Shown one piece after another: positions 1 to 13,141 of a DNA stretch of 64,000 nucleotides. Under the pieces are notes generated by a model. That model searched no databases and was not told the origin of the DNA. It saw only the letters and a program-made list of their open reading frames with translations. A program made the position numbers and the translations under genes. Positions within the stretch are counted from its first letter, which is position 1. Every line of letters begins with the position of its first letter. The DNA is from Agrocybe praecox. Taxonomy: Eukaryota > Basidiomycota > Agaricomycetes > Agaricales > Agrocybaceae. The stretch lies in contig OZ024850.1 of NCBI GenBank assembly GCA_964017145.1, positions 535,618-599,617 of the forward strand. The letters are read 5' to 3'.

Positions 1-482
1 GAGTGTAACCCCTGCGTTGGAATTGCCATGCTTGACGACAAGCACGTTTACCCGAAACTGCACACTGTCATACTCACGAAATCAAGGACAAGTGCAGGTG
101 GCCTCCGCATATCCAGAGCTGCTGCAAAAACACGTGTTTTCATTTTCGAGCTCCCACAAAAACGCACAGAGCTCGAAATGTGGTGCGACAACACTAGTCG
201 GGGCGACATGTGGGAGCTTTGCGCCTGAAACTCCCCGTTCGACGGCGTTGGCATCTGTTACAGTCCAATTGACCTGACAAGGTCTTAATCTTAAAGAAAT
301 ATACTAATCGTGTATTTAATAAGTTAGGGCTTCTGGAACCTATTTATTTCATTTTACAGTTTAGATAGATAAGTACTGTATGTATGTACATCTATATTAC
401 ATTTAAATTATTTCATGTCACGAGCATAGAAATTCAAAGAAAATTTGTGCCAAAGGAACCTTGACTGTCGCCCTCTTTCTTG
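1..482. other. Left-edge region without a recognised gene
   Basis: Short open frames exist on both strands (for example 17-277 plus) but none shows a recognisable motif. Positions 290-440 are AT-rich and probably form the 3' flank of the minus-strand antiporter gene that ends at 483. Confidence 0.5.
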
Positions 483-2400
483 TTATTCCGACATAAACCT
501 GAAGTTCTTGGTGCCTTCATTTGAGTCTATGTTTTTTGTAATTGGCATCGCTTCGGGTTTTTTCGTCATAGCACTAGTAAATTCGGATGGAAGATCCTTG
601 ACCTGTGCGAATGGAATGTCAAAAATCAGGTTGTACAGCGGGATTGACAACCCATCTTCAACACGTGAGGTGATTAAACGGTCGGCGAATCTTTGGACGA
701 CTTACGGATGATTATAGATGACAATATAACAAAGGAAACAATGGGGTGAAGAGACAGTGCCAGGTAGTCTTGTTGAGTAACTGGTGGATTCGTGGGAGGA
801 GGAAGTCGGCTAACAGCCAATGTTGAGATAAAGACGGCGCCTACTCCCATCTTAAAAAATGGTAAATCAGTGGCTACGCCATGTTACAGACGTGTAAAGT
901 GGATGAACTTACCGGACCTAAACTCCACATCTGTTACGAATGTTGCATAACTAAAGAACGGTCGACTTACCAAAATGCCCCGAGAACAGTGCCTGCTTCC
1001 AGGATTCGATTTCTGGAATCCATTTATATAACACGAGAAGAGCGGGAATACGTCGCAGTGTCATCACCGCACAACTTAAAAGAACAAGGGCCGTCGGGGT
1101 TATACCAAGATCAAATATCTTGAAGCTATTAAAAGGGAGCCAAGCGCCTGTGTAGATGAAGCACGCGCAATTCAAAAGGAAATCGGCAAGGGTCGCAAAT
1201 AGTTCCACGCCTTCTATGTGGCTATTAAACTTTCCATCCCAAGAAATAGCGCACCCTAGTTCAACAAATCAATTAAATCCTCCCGTCAAACGGCTTCCAA
1301 GTTGACCTGACTGACCGGCTGCAAAGGCACCTAAAAGATCATCACTACCTATAGTGTTGAGGACTCCAATCGTGAGCAATGACATCGAGATATACTGAGT
1401 CACATAGGACTGCTTGTCGATAAATTTCTTTTGATAACAGAATGCCATGATGCGCGAAAATACGAATCCGAAGACGGCGCCTATTGAAGTGCCAAGAATA
1501 ACTTGATCTAAAAAAGAATAGTCGTTCATAAAACTGTGGATGACGACACTGTTAAATACGCACAAAGCCATCCTATTAGAATCCAATGTGTAATGGCCAT
1601 GCCTTTTGTTGTATCCAAAGTCAAATAAAGCGCGAGGGTCAAAAAGGGATAAGCAAGTCCATCATTTGCAGCCGATTCGGCTGAAAGGATGTTACGCAGT
1701 TCGACCGGGACGTTCTTTCGAGCAAACGGCCCACCTAAAAAGACTTATAAGCACATTAGAACGGGCTGGGTAATCGATCATTGATGCTCACCAACTATAG
1801 CTGCGCAAATAATTGGATCTGTTGGCGTCAAACACGCAGATACCGCCAGACACGAAATGAAGTCTAATTTCGGGAATAATATTCGAATAAAACCTGGGGG
1901 TAATCCATTCGTTCAGAAGCTGCGCCTGACTACATTAAACTTTTTACCTGCTACGATGACCCAGCCTATCGCCATGGTGGGTACGACCATAACAAGGAGA
2001 CTCTTGGCGTGCTTTACCATGTAGGACCTGGGTAACTCGACTCCAATGGCAAAAAGTCCGATTGCTAAAGTGACCCGCATTACTTCAAGAGTGACCGCGT
2101 CCGAGTGCCCCCACAATCTAGGTTCAAATATGCCAGCAAAGTGAGGCCCAATAAGAATTCCGACTAGGGTTCCCAAAACAACTTCGTTGATAAACAGCTA
2201 TGAACAAAAAGGTCAGAACCAAACGCTCGCGCTAATATCATTGTCACACCTTACTGTTTCTTTGGCTACAAGTGAGAACATAGAGAACTTCCAAGGAATG
2301 CGAACGAAGATGAGCAACAGGTCATTAATCGACTTAAATTTTTACCAACAACGACTAGAAATGCACCGAAGCATGTATATGACAGGCTGACATTGGTCAT
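483..2400 (-). CDS. NHA1: NHA1-type plasma-membrane Na+(K+)/H+ antiporter (multi-exon)
   Basis: Fungal CPA1-family antiporter that exports Na+/K+ in exchange for protons. Joining exons on the minus strand gives the expected order: FINEVVLGTLVGILIGPH (about 2150-2200), GVELPRSYMVKHAKS, then VSACLTPTDPIICAAIVG (the conserved TDP motif, about 1800-1860), then ILSAESAANDGLAYPFL (about 1630-1690), then IGSDDLLGAFAAG followed after an intron by CAISWDGKFN. The next stretch is LLNCACFIY..GAWLPF, then LLVLYKWIPEIESW, then MGVGAVFISTLA, and GLSIPLYNL before a stop at 483-485. Splice junctions are consistent with short GT-AG introns; those I checked keep frame, except that the boundary near 2355 needs a weak donor or is misread. 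The start at 2400 is tentative because an upstream exon is possible. The C-terminal cytosolic tail is short: about 50 residues follow the last membrane segment, while yeast Nha1 has a very long tail. Confidence 0.88.
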
Positions 2401-4309
2401 CTGTTGGAATCTATTTAATGTGCTATAGTTCAAGGCCGAAGAATTACTTACACTCAGCAGTTGCATAATGTGCTATTGGGGCTTTGTATAACAAGTACTG
2501 TATACCAAGCTTTAAATACTAGAAAGCACGCTTATAAATCTTGGCAAACTTTACACTGGTGTCATCCGCAACATGATTGAAGTGGATACTTACGTTCTCT
2601 GTAATATCACACATGTTGATGGTGAGGTACACGCTACCGGAAGGAGGCTCATTTAATCTGACGAGACTGTCGTGAGTAACTGTAAAGCAGGACCACAATG
2701 GGTCCTGCCCCATGATTTATTAACGATCAAAACAGGTATAGTACTGGTGTGTATAAGTTTTGTCCTTCAGTGACATCAATTTTGAATTCCAAGGAGCCAA
2801 CACACTCCGTGTGGCAAACGTCAAACAACCTCTGTAGCTAACAGTTATTGGGAAGGGTCCTATCAATGACCTTGGTGAAGACCTTTATCAACGTTCTATG
2901 CGAGTCGCACTGCAAAGGTCGAGCATTTTACTCCAAACAATGTGAATGAATGCCACCAATGACTTGCGTAGTTAAACAATTCAAGCCACGATACATGTGC
3001 TGAGAATACTATCTTCAACTATTTTTAGAACAGACGCCCAGCCGTGGCAATTAGCGTTGACTGTTGTAGTCTTCTGAATCTGAATTGACATCAGATACAC
3101 ATAGATTTTACAGCTTACATATTTACCCAGAAAACTGCAGAGGAGGGGAGAGAGAGTATTGAAATATTGATACTTGAGCTATTTTTGAGAAGCCAACCGA
3201 CTCCTGCACCATGGAACGCGTGTAAGTATCCAGGCACTATTATGATTGCTCGACTGTTTTATTTAATGACGCAGGAATGGATCGGATTTAAGATGAATAG
3301 GTTCAGTTTGGCTCGTTGACATCGGCAGAATGAAAATGGATGGGCATCAGACGGAGGACTGTTGTTTATCAAAAAGCGGCGACAGCCATCCCAAATAAGT
3401 AACCACAGGCGTAGAACATATCAAATATTCTGGATGCATCAACGTCAAATCCTAAATATTCCATAATTATAAAATTATATTCCGATTTCGACTTTGCTCT
3501 GAACACGAACACGATAAGAGATGGAATATAGGAGAAGATTGGGTCCGTACTTTATCAAAAGCAACATAGCCTTCTATGTGTTTGGCCATATCAGATATAG
3601 TTGTCGGATAATACCTGTGACGGAGGAAGAAAAAGGAGATGAGTGGTTGACCCTCGGGAAGGTGTCCGAGCTGCTCACCAGGCAACATCTTCATACAAGT
3701 GGTTATCCACTATGGCGTTGTAATAAGACGCTGTGCTGAACAAGAATCATCATGATGTGCCATTGTATGATAATCGCGATGTCATCACCCTTTCCATGGA
3801 CACACGTACGTAGTGTCCGACCGAGTCAGTGTTGACTTTCTAACCGAGGTGGGAGGAAAATAGTGGTTGCCTTCAACTACTATGGTGTCATTCGATTCTG
3901 CCAGAAGGTGGCCGTTGAGTGTTACGCGTAGCATTGGTGCCTTCTAGTAATGAGTGGTTGAGGGTTTTGTTAGTAGTTGCAGGAATTCTAAAATCGGTGG
4001 CGTGTGGATGGCTGTGAGTAAAACTACTGTGGAGCGACAACGGTCCATTATATGTCTCTTGGGAAAAAGTCTTAAACTGGAGGTCCCGCTGAAACAAAAT
4101 TTCCACGCGAATCGTTTTGATTTGAACATGATGACAGGAACCGAGTCTTCGAGGACTGTGGATATGATTTGAACAAGGAAAGCCTTTCACTGGATGTGTA
4201 CACGATTTTATCAATCGTCTGATTTTCTCGAAATTAGCTTCGATATGTTTTCAAAAAGTAGAATAAATCTCGCACCGAATTGCCTCACAGGCTACAGCGG
4301 AACGATCGA
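2401..4309. other. Gap with unidentified ORFs
   Basis: About 1.9 kb between the antiporter and the F-box gene. The minus strand has open stretches at 2519-2713 and 3467-3694 and a hydrophobic run near 3370-3420 ending in GYLFGMAVAAF. The last two could be exons of an unidentified minus-strand gene, but I could not join them into a family I know. The plus-strand frames look like shadows. Confidence 0.3.
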
Positions 4310-5128
4310 TCATAAAAGACATTTCAAAGTCCGTACTCCGGTCCATAGAGAATCTGTCCGCCGAGCACTCCCGCACCAGAGTGCAAACTCCCCTGGGAGT
4401 TGTGGCCCAAAATAAATTACTCTAAATCTTTCGTCGACTGATGAAATCACTCTTGTCCTCTCATCCGGCGGCGCGTCTCTCCAAAAGTAGGTGGTGAAAA
4501 CGATGTGTTTGAGATTTGGTAACTTCTGGAGCGGTGCTAAGTCCCTAATCAACTTAACGAGGGTAATCTGATTCCCCGAGAATGAGTAATGTGTCAAAGA
4601 AATAAAGAACCCGGGGTCGAAATCCTCTGATAACGGTTCTTGGAGACGTAGGTGAGTGATTTGTTGACAAAGCCTTTTCCCGCGCCCATCCGGGATGCTG
4701 CTGATAAAATTCCAGCAATCTGCATTATCAAATAGGGTCAACTCCCTGAGGTCCTTGTGCGATATGTCATAAACAGACAATAATGGATTTGCCCTGCATA
4801 TTGAATAGAGAACCACTTTCGAACACGCCAAAGATACCAAGTTCGTACATGACCCTGCTATTTTCATACACGTCGGTGAGGTCCCGTTAATCCAGAGATG
4901 CTTGACTAAGCTTTTGTTGTCATCCTTGCCTATAAATTCTAGGAATGATTCGACAGAGCTGGCATTCAGCCGTATTGGGATGCGAGGGAGTTGTTCAAAT
5001 TTCGTGAGAATATGGATGCGCCTGTTTACCAAGAGAAGAGAATGGTATGTCGTCTGTGAGTCGCATACTAAAGATAGTGTTTGAATAAGGAGCTCGTTTG
5101 GTAGAGAAGAGATCCCTGCAGGAAACAT
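4310..5128 (-). CDS. F-box-like / LRR-type protein (putative SCF substrate adaptor)
   Basis: Single-exon frame of about 272 residues when begun at the methionine at 5128. It begins with an F-box-like segment (FPAGISSLPNELLIQTLSLV), followed by leucine-rich stretches such as LVKHLWING, LRELTLFDNADC, ITHLRLQEPL and LPNLKHIVFTTYFW. This layout is typical of the hugely expanded basidiomycete F-box family, whose members bind Skp1 through the N-terminal box and recruit substrates for ubiquitination through the repeats. The frame stays open upstream to 5317, but those extra 63 residues lack family character and overlap the likely promoter, so I prefer the inner start. The substrate is unknown. It is transcribed away from the guanine deaminase gene. 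Confidence 0.72.
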   Translation of the reverse strand: MFPAGISSLPNELLIQTLSLVCDSQTTYHSLLLVNRRIHILTKFEQLPRIPIRLNASSVESFLEFIGKDDNKSLVKHLWINGTSPTCMKIAGSCTNLVSLACSKVVLYSICRANPLLSVYDISHKDLRELTLFDNADCWNFISSIPDGRGKRLCQQITHLRLQEPLSEDFDPGFFISLTHYSFSGNQITLVKLIRDLAPLQKLPNLKHIVFTTYFWRDAPPDERTRVISSVDERFRVIYFGPQLPGEFALWCGSARRTDSLWTGVRTLKCLL

Positions 5129-5359
5129 AGATGAATGCAAACAAGAGAAGAAAAAATTCGCCGTTTCTTGTTTTAGTGTCCGATACAAATACGCCCGGCC
5201 AAATAATAAACAATACTTCCAAAGCATACTTATGCTATGGTCCATTGGTATCATTTTGAACTCCGCCAGCACCCAAGTAACATGTTGTAGGGGTTCTAAC
5301 TTCTGTCCCGAAATCACTTCAAGGTCAATTCAAGATTTTCCAATACACCTAAGAATTAT
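5129..5359. promoter_or_regulatory. Divergent promoter region between F-box gene and guanine deaminase
   Basis: About 230 bp separate the two chosen start codons, which face away from each other, so both promoters must lie here or overlap the 5' ends. I see no convincing TATA box. The assignment follows from gene orientation only. Confidence 0.45.
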
Positions 5360-6991
5360 GCTGTATAGAGGTACATTCGTGCATACACCAACTCTTGGGA
5401 ATGTTCAAATTCTACGGGACTACTTGATAGGTACTTCGTGAGCTCAAGTCATTGTCAATGTATTCAGTGCTCCAAAACTGACCGATTCTTACAGATTATC
5501 AGAAATATATAGTCCTATGACTCTGATCAAGCGCTTAAGATGTCAGTGAGAATGGATATATAAGCTACGCAGGTTCTGTGAGTGCCCAAGAGACAGAAGA
5601 TCTCCTCACGCAGCGGGCTCAGGAAGGCATTCACCCAATAAACATTCCAGAAGGCAGTTTTGTTCTTCCAACATTCTGTGACTTGCATCTTCATGCACCA
5701 CAATTTCTGTACCAGGGAACTGGTCTGGATCTTCCCCTAATGAAATGGCTGGACACCTATGCTTTGAAAGCGGAGGCCCGCATTGACGCTGATCCAGAAT
5801 TAGCGCGTCGAGTATACACGCGTCTTGCTGAACGCTTGAAAGAAAACGGGACTGGAACGACCTTGTTGTTTGGAACAATAAAAGAAGGAACAAAGTTTGT
5901 CCATTTAACTTTGGAAAAGTTCATAGGCTCACGGTTTACCCCAGCTTGATTCTAGCAGGATGCATGCAAGCTGCAGGATGTCGTGCTTTCGTTGGGAAGC
6001 TATCTATGGATATTGATATTACCCCACCAGGTTCGACGACAACCACATATGTCGAGCCGTCAGCTGCTGTTTCACTGGATGCTGCAAAGTCCTTTATACA
6101 TCGGTGCTATGGGCTTGTCTCCCATCTGGATCCAGCTGAGCGACTCGTAGAGCCTGTGCTAACCCCCCGCTTCGTGCCGACGTGCACTAACGAACTGCTT
6201 GAGGGCTTAGGAAAGTTGTCTGCTTCCGAGAATGTCAGATTGCAGAGTCATATGGCGGAGGCCAAGGATCAAGTCGAATGGGTGCGTGCAGAACGTGGGA
6301 TGGAAGATATCGACGTATTCGATACAGTAAGGCCATTTATCCAAACTCTACTTATCTGGCCTCAAATATATTCAAAAATAGAACGGTTTGCTCACACAAA
6401 GAACAATACAAGCCCACTGCACATTCCTCACCTACCCAGACCTTGACAGAATTTCCACGAAGGGCACGGCTGTGGCCCATTGCCCACTCTCCAATGCTTA
6501 TTTCTCCGCGAAGCCATTTCCGCTTCGCGAGGCTCTAGATGCAAATGTCCTCGTCGGTCTTGGTACAGACGTCGCTGGCGGGTATAGCTTGGACATGATG
6601 AACGCCATGAGACAGGCTGTCGCTGTCTCGCGCATGCGTGGTCTCAATGTATCTATTGACTGGAAGGAGGGGTTATACTTGGCAACCCGAGGGGGGGCTC
6701 TTGCGCTCGGCTTGCAAGGCATGTTTTGCGTCGGCGCTCCGTTTGACGCGCAAGAAAGTGAGTGACTCTTTCATTACTACTCTAAAACTTATTATAATAT
6801 CTACCTCAGTCCGCATCTATGATGGGCAGACTTGCCAAGGTCTTGGACCTCTTGATTATTTTGACTTGAACAATGACATTGGGGAACCGTTAACCCCGAC
6901 CCTCGAGATGATTGAGAAGTGGTGGTGTATAGGTGACGTTAGGAACCGCCAACAAGTCTGGGTACAAGGGAGGAAGGTATGGTCACGATAA
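5360..6991 (+). CDS. GUD1: Guanine deaminase (multi-exon)
   Basis: Hydrolyses guanine to xanthine and ammonia in purine salvage; a zinc amidohydrolase. Exon 1 (from ATG 5360) reads YRGTFVHTPTLGNVQILRDY, the typical N-terminus. The metal-binding HLHAPQF motif is at about 5689, followed by GTGTTLLFGTIKEGT. An intron near 5896-5945 joins this to LILAGCMQAAGCRAFVGKLS and TPRFVPTCTNELL. Then come SHMAEAKDQVEWV (third His), an intron near 6330-6380, RTIQAHCTF (fourth His), CPLSNAYFSAKPFPLREAL, and GLGTDVAGGYS with the catalytic Asp. The C-terminus is IDWKEGLYLATRGGALALGL, VGAPFDAQ, a further intron, and EKWWCIGDVRNRQQVWVQG. All catalytic residues are present. The joining of exon 1 to the part beginning at about 5578 is uncertain, with a small exon possible near 5495-5555. 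Confidence 0.9.
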
Positions 6992-8988
6992 GTAAGGTTC
7001 TTGAAAATAGACATTCCGGAACATAGTAATCGCGACATAAACTCCTAACAATCATATATTTCGGGACGTACATATGACTTCAGATTAGAAAGAGGACGTG
7101 GCAGCAAATATACGGCTGTGCAGCCGTGCCTGTATGTCGACGCCACGAGAATAGATTGGTGATAATAGGGCGCCGACAAAAGCACCACTATAATTTTACC
7201 ATCATGTCGGAACGGTGCGTATGTATTAATTATCTATCACAGCCATACTTATCTTACACAAGAATAGATAGTAACCAAGTGCCATAACCACGTCAATACT
7301 TTTGTCTCCCATGATTCCGTTCAACTCTATATCCACCAGTTTCTCGATGCCTAACACTCTGCCGCGAAGAATTTGTTTTTCTGCTGATTTCGTTACCCGA
7401 GTCCTAACCCAATCCCAACCGAAAAAAACGGATTGACTCTTAAAGGAGCTCTATTTCCGTATGTCAAATTCAATGCTCCTGCTAAACTATATTTGTATGT
7501 CGTAACGGCCTAGGCCGAAGAACGGTAGAGATTCTGCCACCATAACCCCGGCGAGCATGTCTATTTTCCCATGATATTATATCCTCTTTTAGAAGTCTAC
7601 CTTCCTAAAACATAAGAATTTGCGTCTAAAACTCAGGTTCACGATATCTCATTTTACATCATTTCAGGCATATCCGTCCTCAATCCTCACGGTATATGGG
7701 TATACCACACCTGCTGAGCTTATAAAAACCAAACCAATTGACATTACAGCGCTAAAAGACCGTACAAAGTCACAAAAAGCAATCCAAGAGAAATCGTCAA
7801 ATCAACGCCAAATTATACACTATTTTGAATTTATTCGAAAACAATCACGTGGATGAGTCGACTACTTAATTGGACAACGTAGAACTTTTTAGTTAGTAGA
7901 CCGCCAGTCAACTCGTTACTTTCAACGCATTACCAGTGACCGTATTTGAGCGTCTCATAAGCGGCCTTAGCGCTGGATAATCGAGAGCTTCACTGTGCTG
8001 CTCTCCACAATTGTGACCTTTTAAAACCCACCACCTTAATGGCTTCTTGTTTGATTGATACCGTGAATCTGATCCACCGGCAATAGACGACACCATTATG
8101 AGAGCCGTTCGAAAGTGGTCTAAAATTCCCAGCGCAGAGCTCAAGCTTACCCAGCATATATCCGGCCATGTTCAAGGATACCAATATGTACGTTGTAATG
8201 TTTATGTATCTCGTCTTCATTTCATGTCAAATATACTCAGTTCTATGAAACAGAACTATCAAAATGAAATAGACTTACTTTGGTCTGGGACGATATTTAT
8301 ACCGAACTTAGTCGTATCTGCGAGCTTCCTAGAAGACAGAAGGCCTCTCGCATTTTTCCGATCCCGAGGCGTCGCCGAAGAGTATTACAAAAATGTATTT
8401 CCTGTGAAACCGTTGCCCACCAAATGACTATTGCCCGCGATGGCACAAAGATACCTCCCCCATTGATGATTGTCTGCGTTTACGCCGATGGTTCCGCTCA
8501 TGGTCGAGAATGATAATGTGGTGTCCACTCTACGGGCGAGGTGGGCAATGTGGTCAGGGGGTACCCTCGTGCATGGTTGGCAATCTTCCATCATTCGTTC
8601 ATTCATATTCAGGGTATCAGTGATGTCAGCCTATTCTTAGAGATGGCCTTTACCCTCGACAAGAGTGGGAGTTTCGACACAAACATGGTTTTACCCAAGT
8701 GGCAACTGATCTTTTCCGCAGCGACGTAGGTCATGTATTTGTTCTCAGGACCCCGCCTGGGAGTGAGACTCGCAAATCGGGGATGTTGGGCTGATTACTC
8801 AAATTCCTATTGGACTAGCTTCCTCAGATCACCCGGAGGTCCATCTATAATCTGACATTCTTGATCTGTATACTAGTATATGTACGTGCCTTTCCGTATA
8901 CGAAGGCTCTTTTCTGATCTCCGTCACCTTTGGGTCAACCTCCTGCCAGCTAAGGCCCCCTCCGAATTCCACGCAGTCCAGCCATACC
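6992..8988. other. Gap with unidentified ORFs
   Basis: About 2 kb. Open stretches occur on the minus strand (7908-8220, including a hydrophobic segment ITTYILVSLNMAGYMLG, and 8385-8606) and on the plus strand (7620-7856, 8098-8427). None has a motif I recognise. A degraded transporter-like gene on the minus strand is possible but unsupported. The last 200 bp must contain the promoter of the transcription factor that starts at 8989. Confidence 0.3.
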
Positions 8989-11900
8989 ATGGCTCCCTCT
9001 GCCTCGACCCTCGACTACGAGCATAATCCATCCCCTAGACCGCACAAGAGAGCGCGCAAATCCAGTATTGTAGGGGGAAAGAGCCCGTCTGAATCGGAAA
9101 GCCATCAATTTATCAACAACGCCCCACTGGACCACATTTTCATAGCAGACGGGATAACTTCCAAGAAATCTGGAGGCAAGAAGGTAATGTTTCTTGTGCT
9201 TTATCGGCTGTAGGTATACTGAAGAAAAACGCAGGCGCCACTATCGTGCTGTGAATGTCGTCGGTGAGTTTAGTGTTTAAGTAAAAATCTGTTGGCTTGC
9301 TGCTGAACGTTCGAAATGTGCCTCCTGCAAAACAGATTAAAATTGAAGGTTAGTCTTGAACCTACCTTATCATCTTTTTTTGACCCTGAAGCCAATCTTT
9401 ACGAAATCAGTGTGATCGTAGCTTCCCATGCGCATCTTGCAAAGTACGATATGTCTGAGCCCGCCGTTGAAAATTTCTAAACTTCAACATTTATTTCCAG
9501 AAACGTGGTTGTGCAGAAATATGTCCCGACGGTACAATTTTTTTTCTTCAATCATAAGTTTATATATAACATTATTACTTTGGTATAGGCGTGCTTGTTT
9601 CAGGCAAAGGCACTAGATTCATCCTGGCCAACACAGAACAGCTCCATAGCAAGATTCAGGAAATGAGTGACCGCATTCGCAGCCTCGAGGAAGGCCTTCA
9701 GACATTACATGCCGAACATTCGTCTGATCCTGACGAATCTCATCCCCTCATGAGGGCTGATCTGCTAGGGATCAAGAGTACTATGGGATTATACAGCGGC
9801 ACTCAAGTCAACCCTTCCGACATGCCTCCTAAACATAGTGAAGGCGCCGTTAGTAAACCATCACCAATGGATATGGACCCACCTGTAGTAGAGCGAGGTA
9901 CGAGCGAAGATACTGTCACAGTTATCTCTGACCATCACTCGCATCCGACGAAGGTGGGCGCTGCTCAGTGTAACATATCTAGACTATCTCCAGGTGCTGA
10001 CAGATGTCTCCAGGGAATGACAGAGGAGAACTCGGAGGCCTATCTCGCCGCCGAGATTGCTCGCCTGAGCCATAACTTTCCCCTGTCAGATACACTGTCT
10101 CCGGAACCGAATATTGCTTTGCGGGAGTTCATCCGCAAGCAGCTTCCTCCACGAGAAGAGGCCGACTACCTTTGGGAACAAGCGCGCCAGAATGCTCTTT
10201 GGCAGTACAATCCTCATCCTAGCTCAACGTTTTATCCAAATCTGGCGTATCACTGTTATTATACACCCGTAGCGTCGCTATCCTCTCGAAGGCTTGCATT
10301 GTTGCTGATGATATTGGCTGTCGGGTGCCTGGTCGATCTCCCAAACCGTGAACCCGATCATCCCGATGCCGAAAAGTATCATCAACTCGCTCGTGCTAGT
10401 TTATGCGAGATCCCGGTTATGGAGGAAACGAATGTGGAAACTATAACGGCTCTATTTTACGAAATCTGGTATCTATTGGTGTTTTCTGATAAGAAAAAGG
10501 CTGCTGGGTATGCTTGGGGCTTGATGGGTTTGACCGCAAAGTTGGCGCAAAGCGTACGTATCATCATACCTGGTCCGAGTATCTCGTTAGTTAGTTGCTG
10601 ACCGAGTCTTCTATAGATCGGTTTACGTATGTGCTATACTAACTTACTCTCATAAACGTTCCTTACGAGTTCTTGTTTTTAGATCGTGGTGGAGGAAAAT
10701 CGAAAGTCATACCAGAAGAGGTTGAAAAAAGGCGGTCACTGTTCTGGGAATTGCTCTACTTGGATGCCCGCCTGGTACGTTTACTTTCTTCGTTCGCATC
10801 ATCGCCTTATTGATGGTCGGCTAGTCTCTGTCCCTGGGTAGGCCACCTTCACTTTCTCTCAGTCACATGGATTGTCCGCGCCCTTCCTATGTTCTTGATG
10901 AAGGCATTGGAAAACCATCAGAAAGCTTCCATTATTGTAAGTGTTCTGAACAATTTATTGTCGCTTAATGATTCCAATCGTGTGTGTTCTCTTACAGATC
11001 AGGAATGGAAACACTCATGCTATCTAACCTGCTTGGCCCCAGTACTAGACGCCATATCAAAGCCGTATCTGGAATATGACACTGTGCTCGACCTCGATAA
11101 AAGGATTCGCGACTTTTCTATTCCGAATCCTTTGAGGGACAGGGATGCCAACTCAAGATCAATTGTAATGCAAAGGGCGTCATTGACTAGTGCTCTGGAG
11201 GCTGGTTCGTGTCTCCACTTCTCTGATTCTTCTCATTAAACCTCATCTTTTTCGAATGTCAGTTTTACTCCAATTGCATCGTCAATTCTTTACGCGCGCC
11301 CTCAGCGGCCCAGAAGAAGCCTTTAATCGAAGGCATAAATATGCTCCTTCGGTTGTGGCTGTTTTCCTCAGCGCCTCAAGGATGATTGCAAGCGTTGAAG
11401 AACTCTATAACAGAGAGCCTCTTTTAGCAGCTAGGATTCTTGGTTATTGGTCGAACGCTTTCTCCGCTGCTGTGAGTATATGTTCTTACAGCCTGCGACT
11501 TTCATTCCGCACCTCCCGCGACACCCGCATGGTGGCGTGGGTGTGTGAATCACCATCCGAAGGATCCTTTTTTAAGGATTCATTGGAATTAAAGCAACTT
11601 TTCTAAACGATTTCATCTTCTATCCAGGTTGCATTGTGTCTATTGGTTTCTCGAGCGCCGTTTACATGCCTCTCACCAGCGGCACTTCAAGAACTAGAAC
11701 GCGCTCGAAATCTATTCCGCGCGGCGAAAGAAACTTGTCCGCGGGCGATGCAAGTATTGGTGAGTAATAAACAGTATTTTTGTGCATGAGAAATATTCCT
11801 GAATGACTTTTTTTAAAGCCTGTGTTGGAGACCATGATTGACAAAGCTCGGTATATCTTCGATAGATGGTCCAACGGTCAGGAATTGCCGACAATTGTTC

Positions 11901-12523
11901 TTCGCCATACAACAGACTCTGAGAACTATTATGACGATCCTAATAATGGTTATAACCCCCAAGCCCATTTCTCCGTGCAACCCCAGCAACAATCGGATTC
12001 GTTCGGTCGCTCACATCGAAGCTTGACTCAATGCATTGTCGAAGTCCATCAGCGTGCCAAAGCGCTTTTCCCTCTTCGAAAGCCTTGCCAATGTTCCGCT
12101 AAAGTTTCTCAGAGTTGTCCACCATCACATTCTTGGAGCCCTGTTCCTAATATTCTTACTCAGACATCACCCGTTCTACCGCCTGACCTTCCATTCTCCA
12201 TGAACAATTCTGGAATGCAAACATCGACAACTAATACCTACTCCCCCAGCATGTCGGCGAACCTTGCCTTGCGGACGAACGGTCGCGGGTTTTCTCCTGC
12301 GATGAATGGATCCCAAAACATGATCCATGGGAATCAGAGTTCTAGTAATGGGGAAGGAATTTATTCCAGCACAGTTCTGCCTGGTGATGGACCTGCAATT
12401 CCTTCTCCACCGGTCACGTTATCGCCAACCTCAAAAATGGCCGTTGTGGATACTTTGAACTTTGAGCTTGGCGCATTACAATCGAATAGTGACCAAAACC
12501 TCAATTGGATGGCCTTTTTCTAG
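8989..12523 (+). CDS. Zn2Cys6 transcription factor with fungal-specific MHR domain (copy 1 of a tandem pair)
   Basis: Nuclear binuclear-zinc-cluster regulator. A basic N-terminal exon (PRPHKRARK) is followed by the zinc cluster, split over four small exons: LSCCECRR, LKLK, CDRSFPCASCK and KRGCAEICPDG. The cysteine spacing (C-x2-C-x6-C-x5-C-x2-C-x8-C) fits the Gal4 class. A coiled-coil-like linker (LHSKIQEMSDRIRSLEEGLQ) comes next, then the fungal_trans/MHR region with SRRLALLLMILAVG, YHQLARASLCEIP, EKRRSLFWELLYLDARL and SLSLGRPPSLSLSHMDCP. The tail is rich in Ser, Asn and Pro and ends LNWMAFF. Length is roughly 900 residues after splicing. Target genes are unknown. It lies directly upstream of a paralogue in the same orientation. 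Confidence 0.9.
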
Positions 12524-13141
12524 AGGGCTTTGGCACTCATTCTTGGGACCAGGTATCTATTCGTTGAAACACTTCAAGGACACTTTGTAGCTGATACTTC
12601 CATCTCAACGCCTTTGAGATTGTACCATTTTGTACTTCCATTCACTGTAATGTATGAACTAAATACTAGGTATTCTAATAATCAATTGAGCTCCGTGATT
12701 TACGGACTGCATAATTTATGTTCCATTTGTGGCCAGAATTTCCACGAACGACATGTCAAGTTGAGGAGATGTTGGAACTATATTCAATATTCTCACTACC
12801 GATCTCCCTCGAACATTGGAAACTGCAGTTTGAAGTTTTGGACATCCGTTTTCTTCCTCAATCGACTACTTATATCGTAATACCTACCAAATCAGCGGTT
12901 GTTCCTTGCGACCGATAAGCCTGGGGAAACTTGGCCAATGCACAACGGACAGAAAATAACACCCCAATTGGACTAGCAATAACCTTCCTCAGTCGTATTC
13001 GAGACCATGCACACCCAAAGGACCAAGAACTCTTAATATTTACCCCCCGGAAGTCACGGGTCTATCGGAAGGATGGGTTCTCAACTTTAATCTACATTCC
13101 CGTCCAGGGTGCTCTTTACTGCCAACCACTTTGTTCTCGTC
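12524..13141. other. Spacer between the tandem transcription factor genes
   Basis: About 620 bp that must carry the 3' end of copy 1 and the promoter of copy 2. Short frames here have no recognisable content. No clear TATA box was seen. Confidence 0.45.

Noticed and set aside
5129..5317. N-terminal extension of the F-box ORF to 5317
   Set aside because: The extra 63 residues do not resemble the family, which normally starts just before the F-box, and the extension uses up most of the divergent promoter space.
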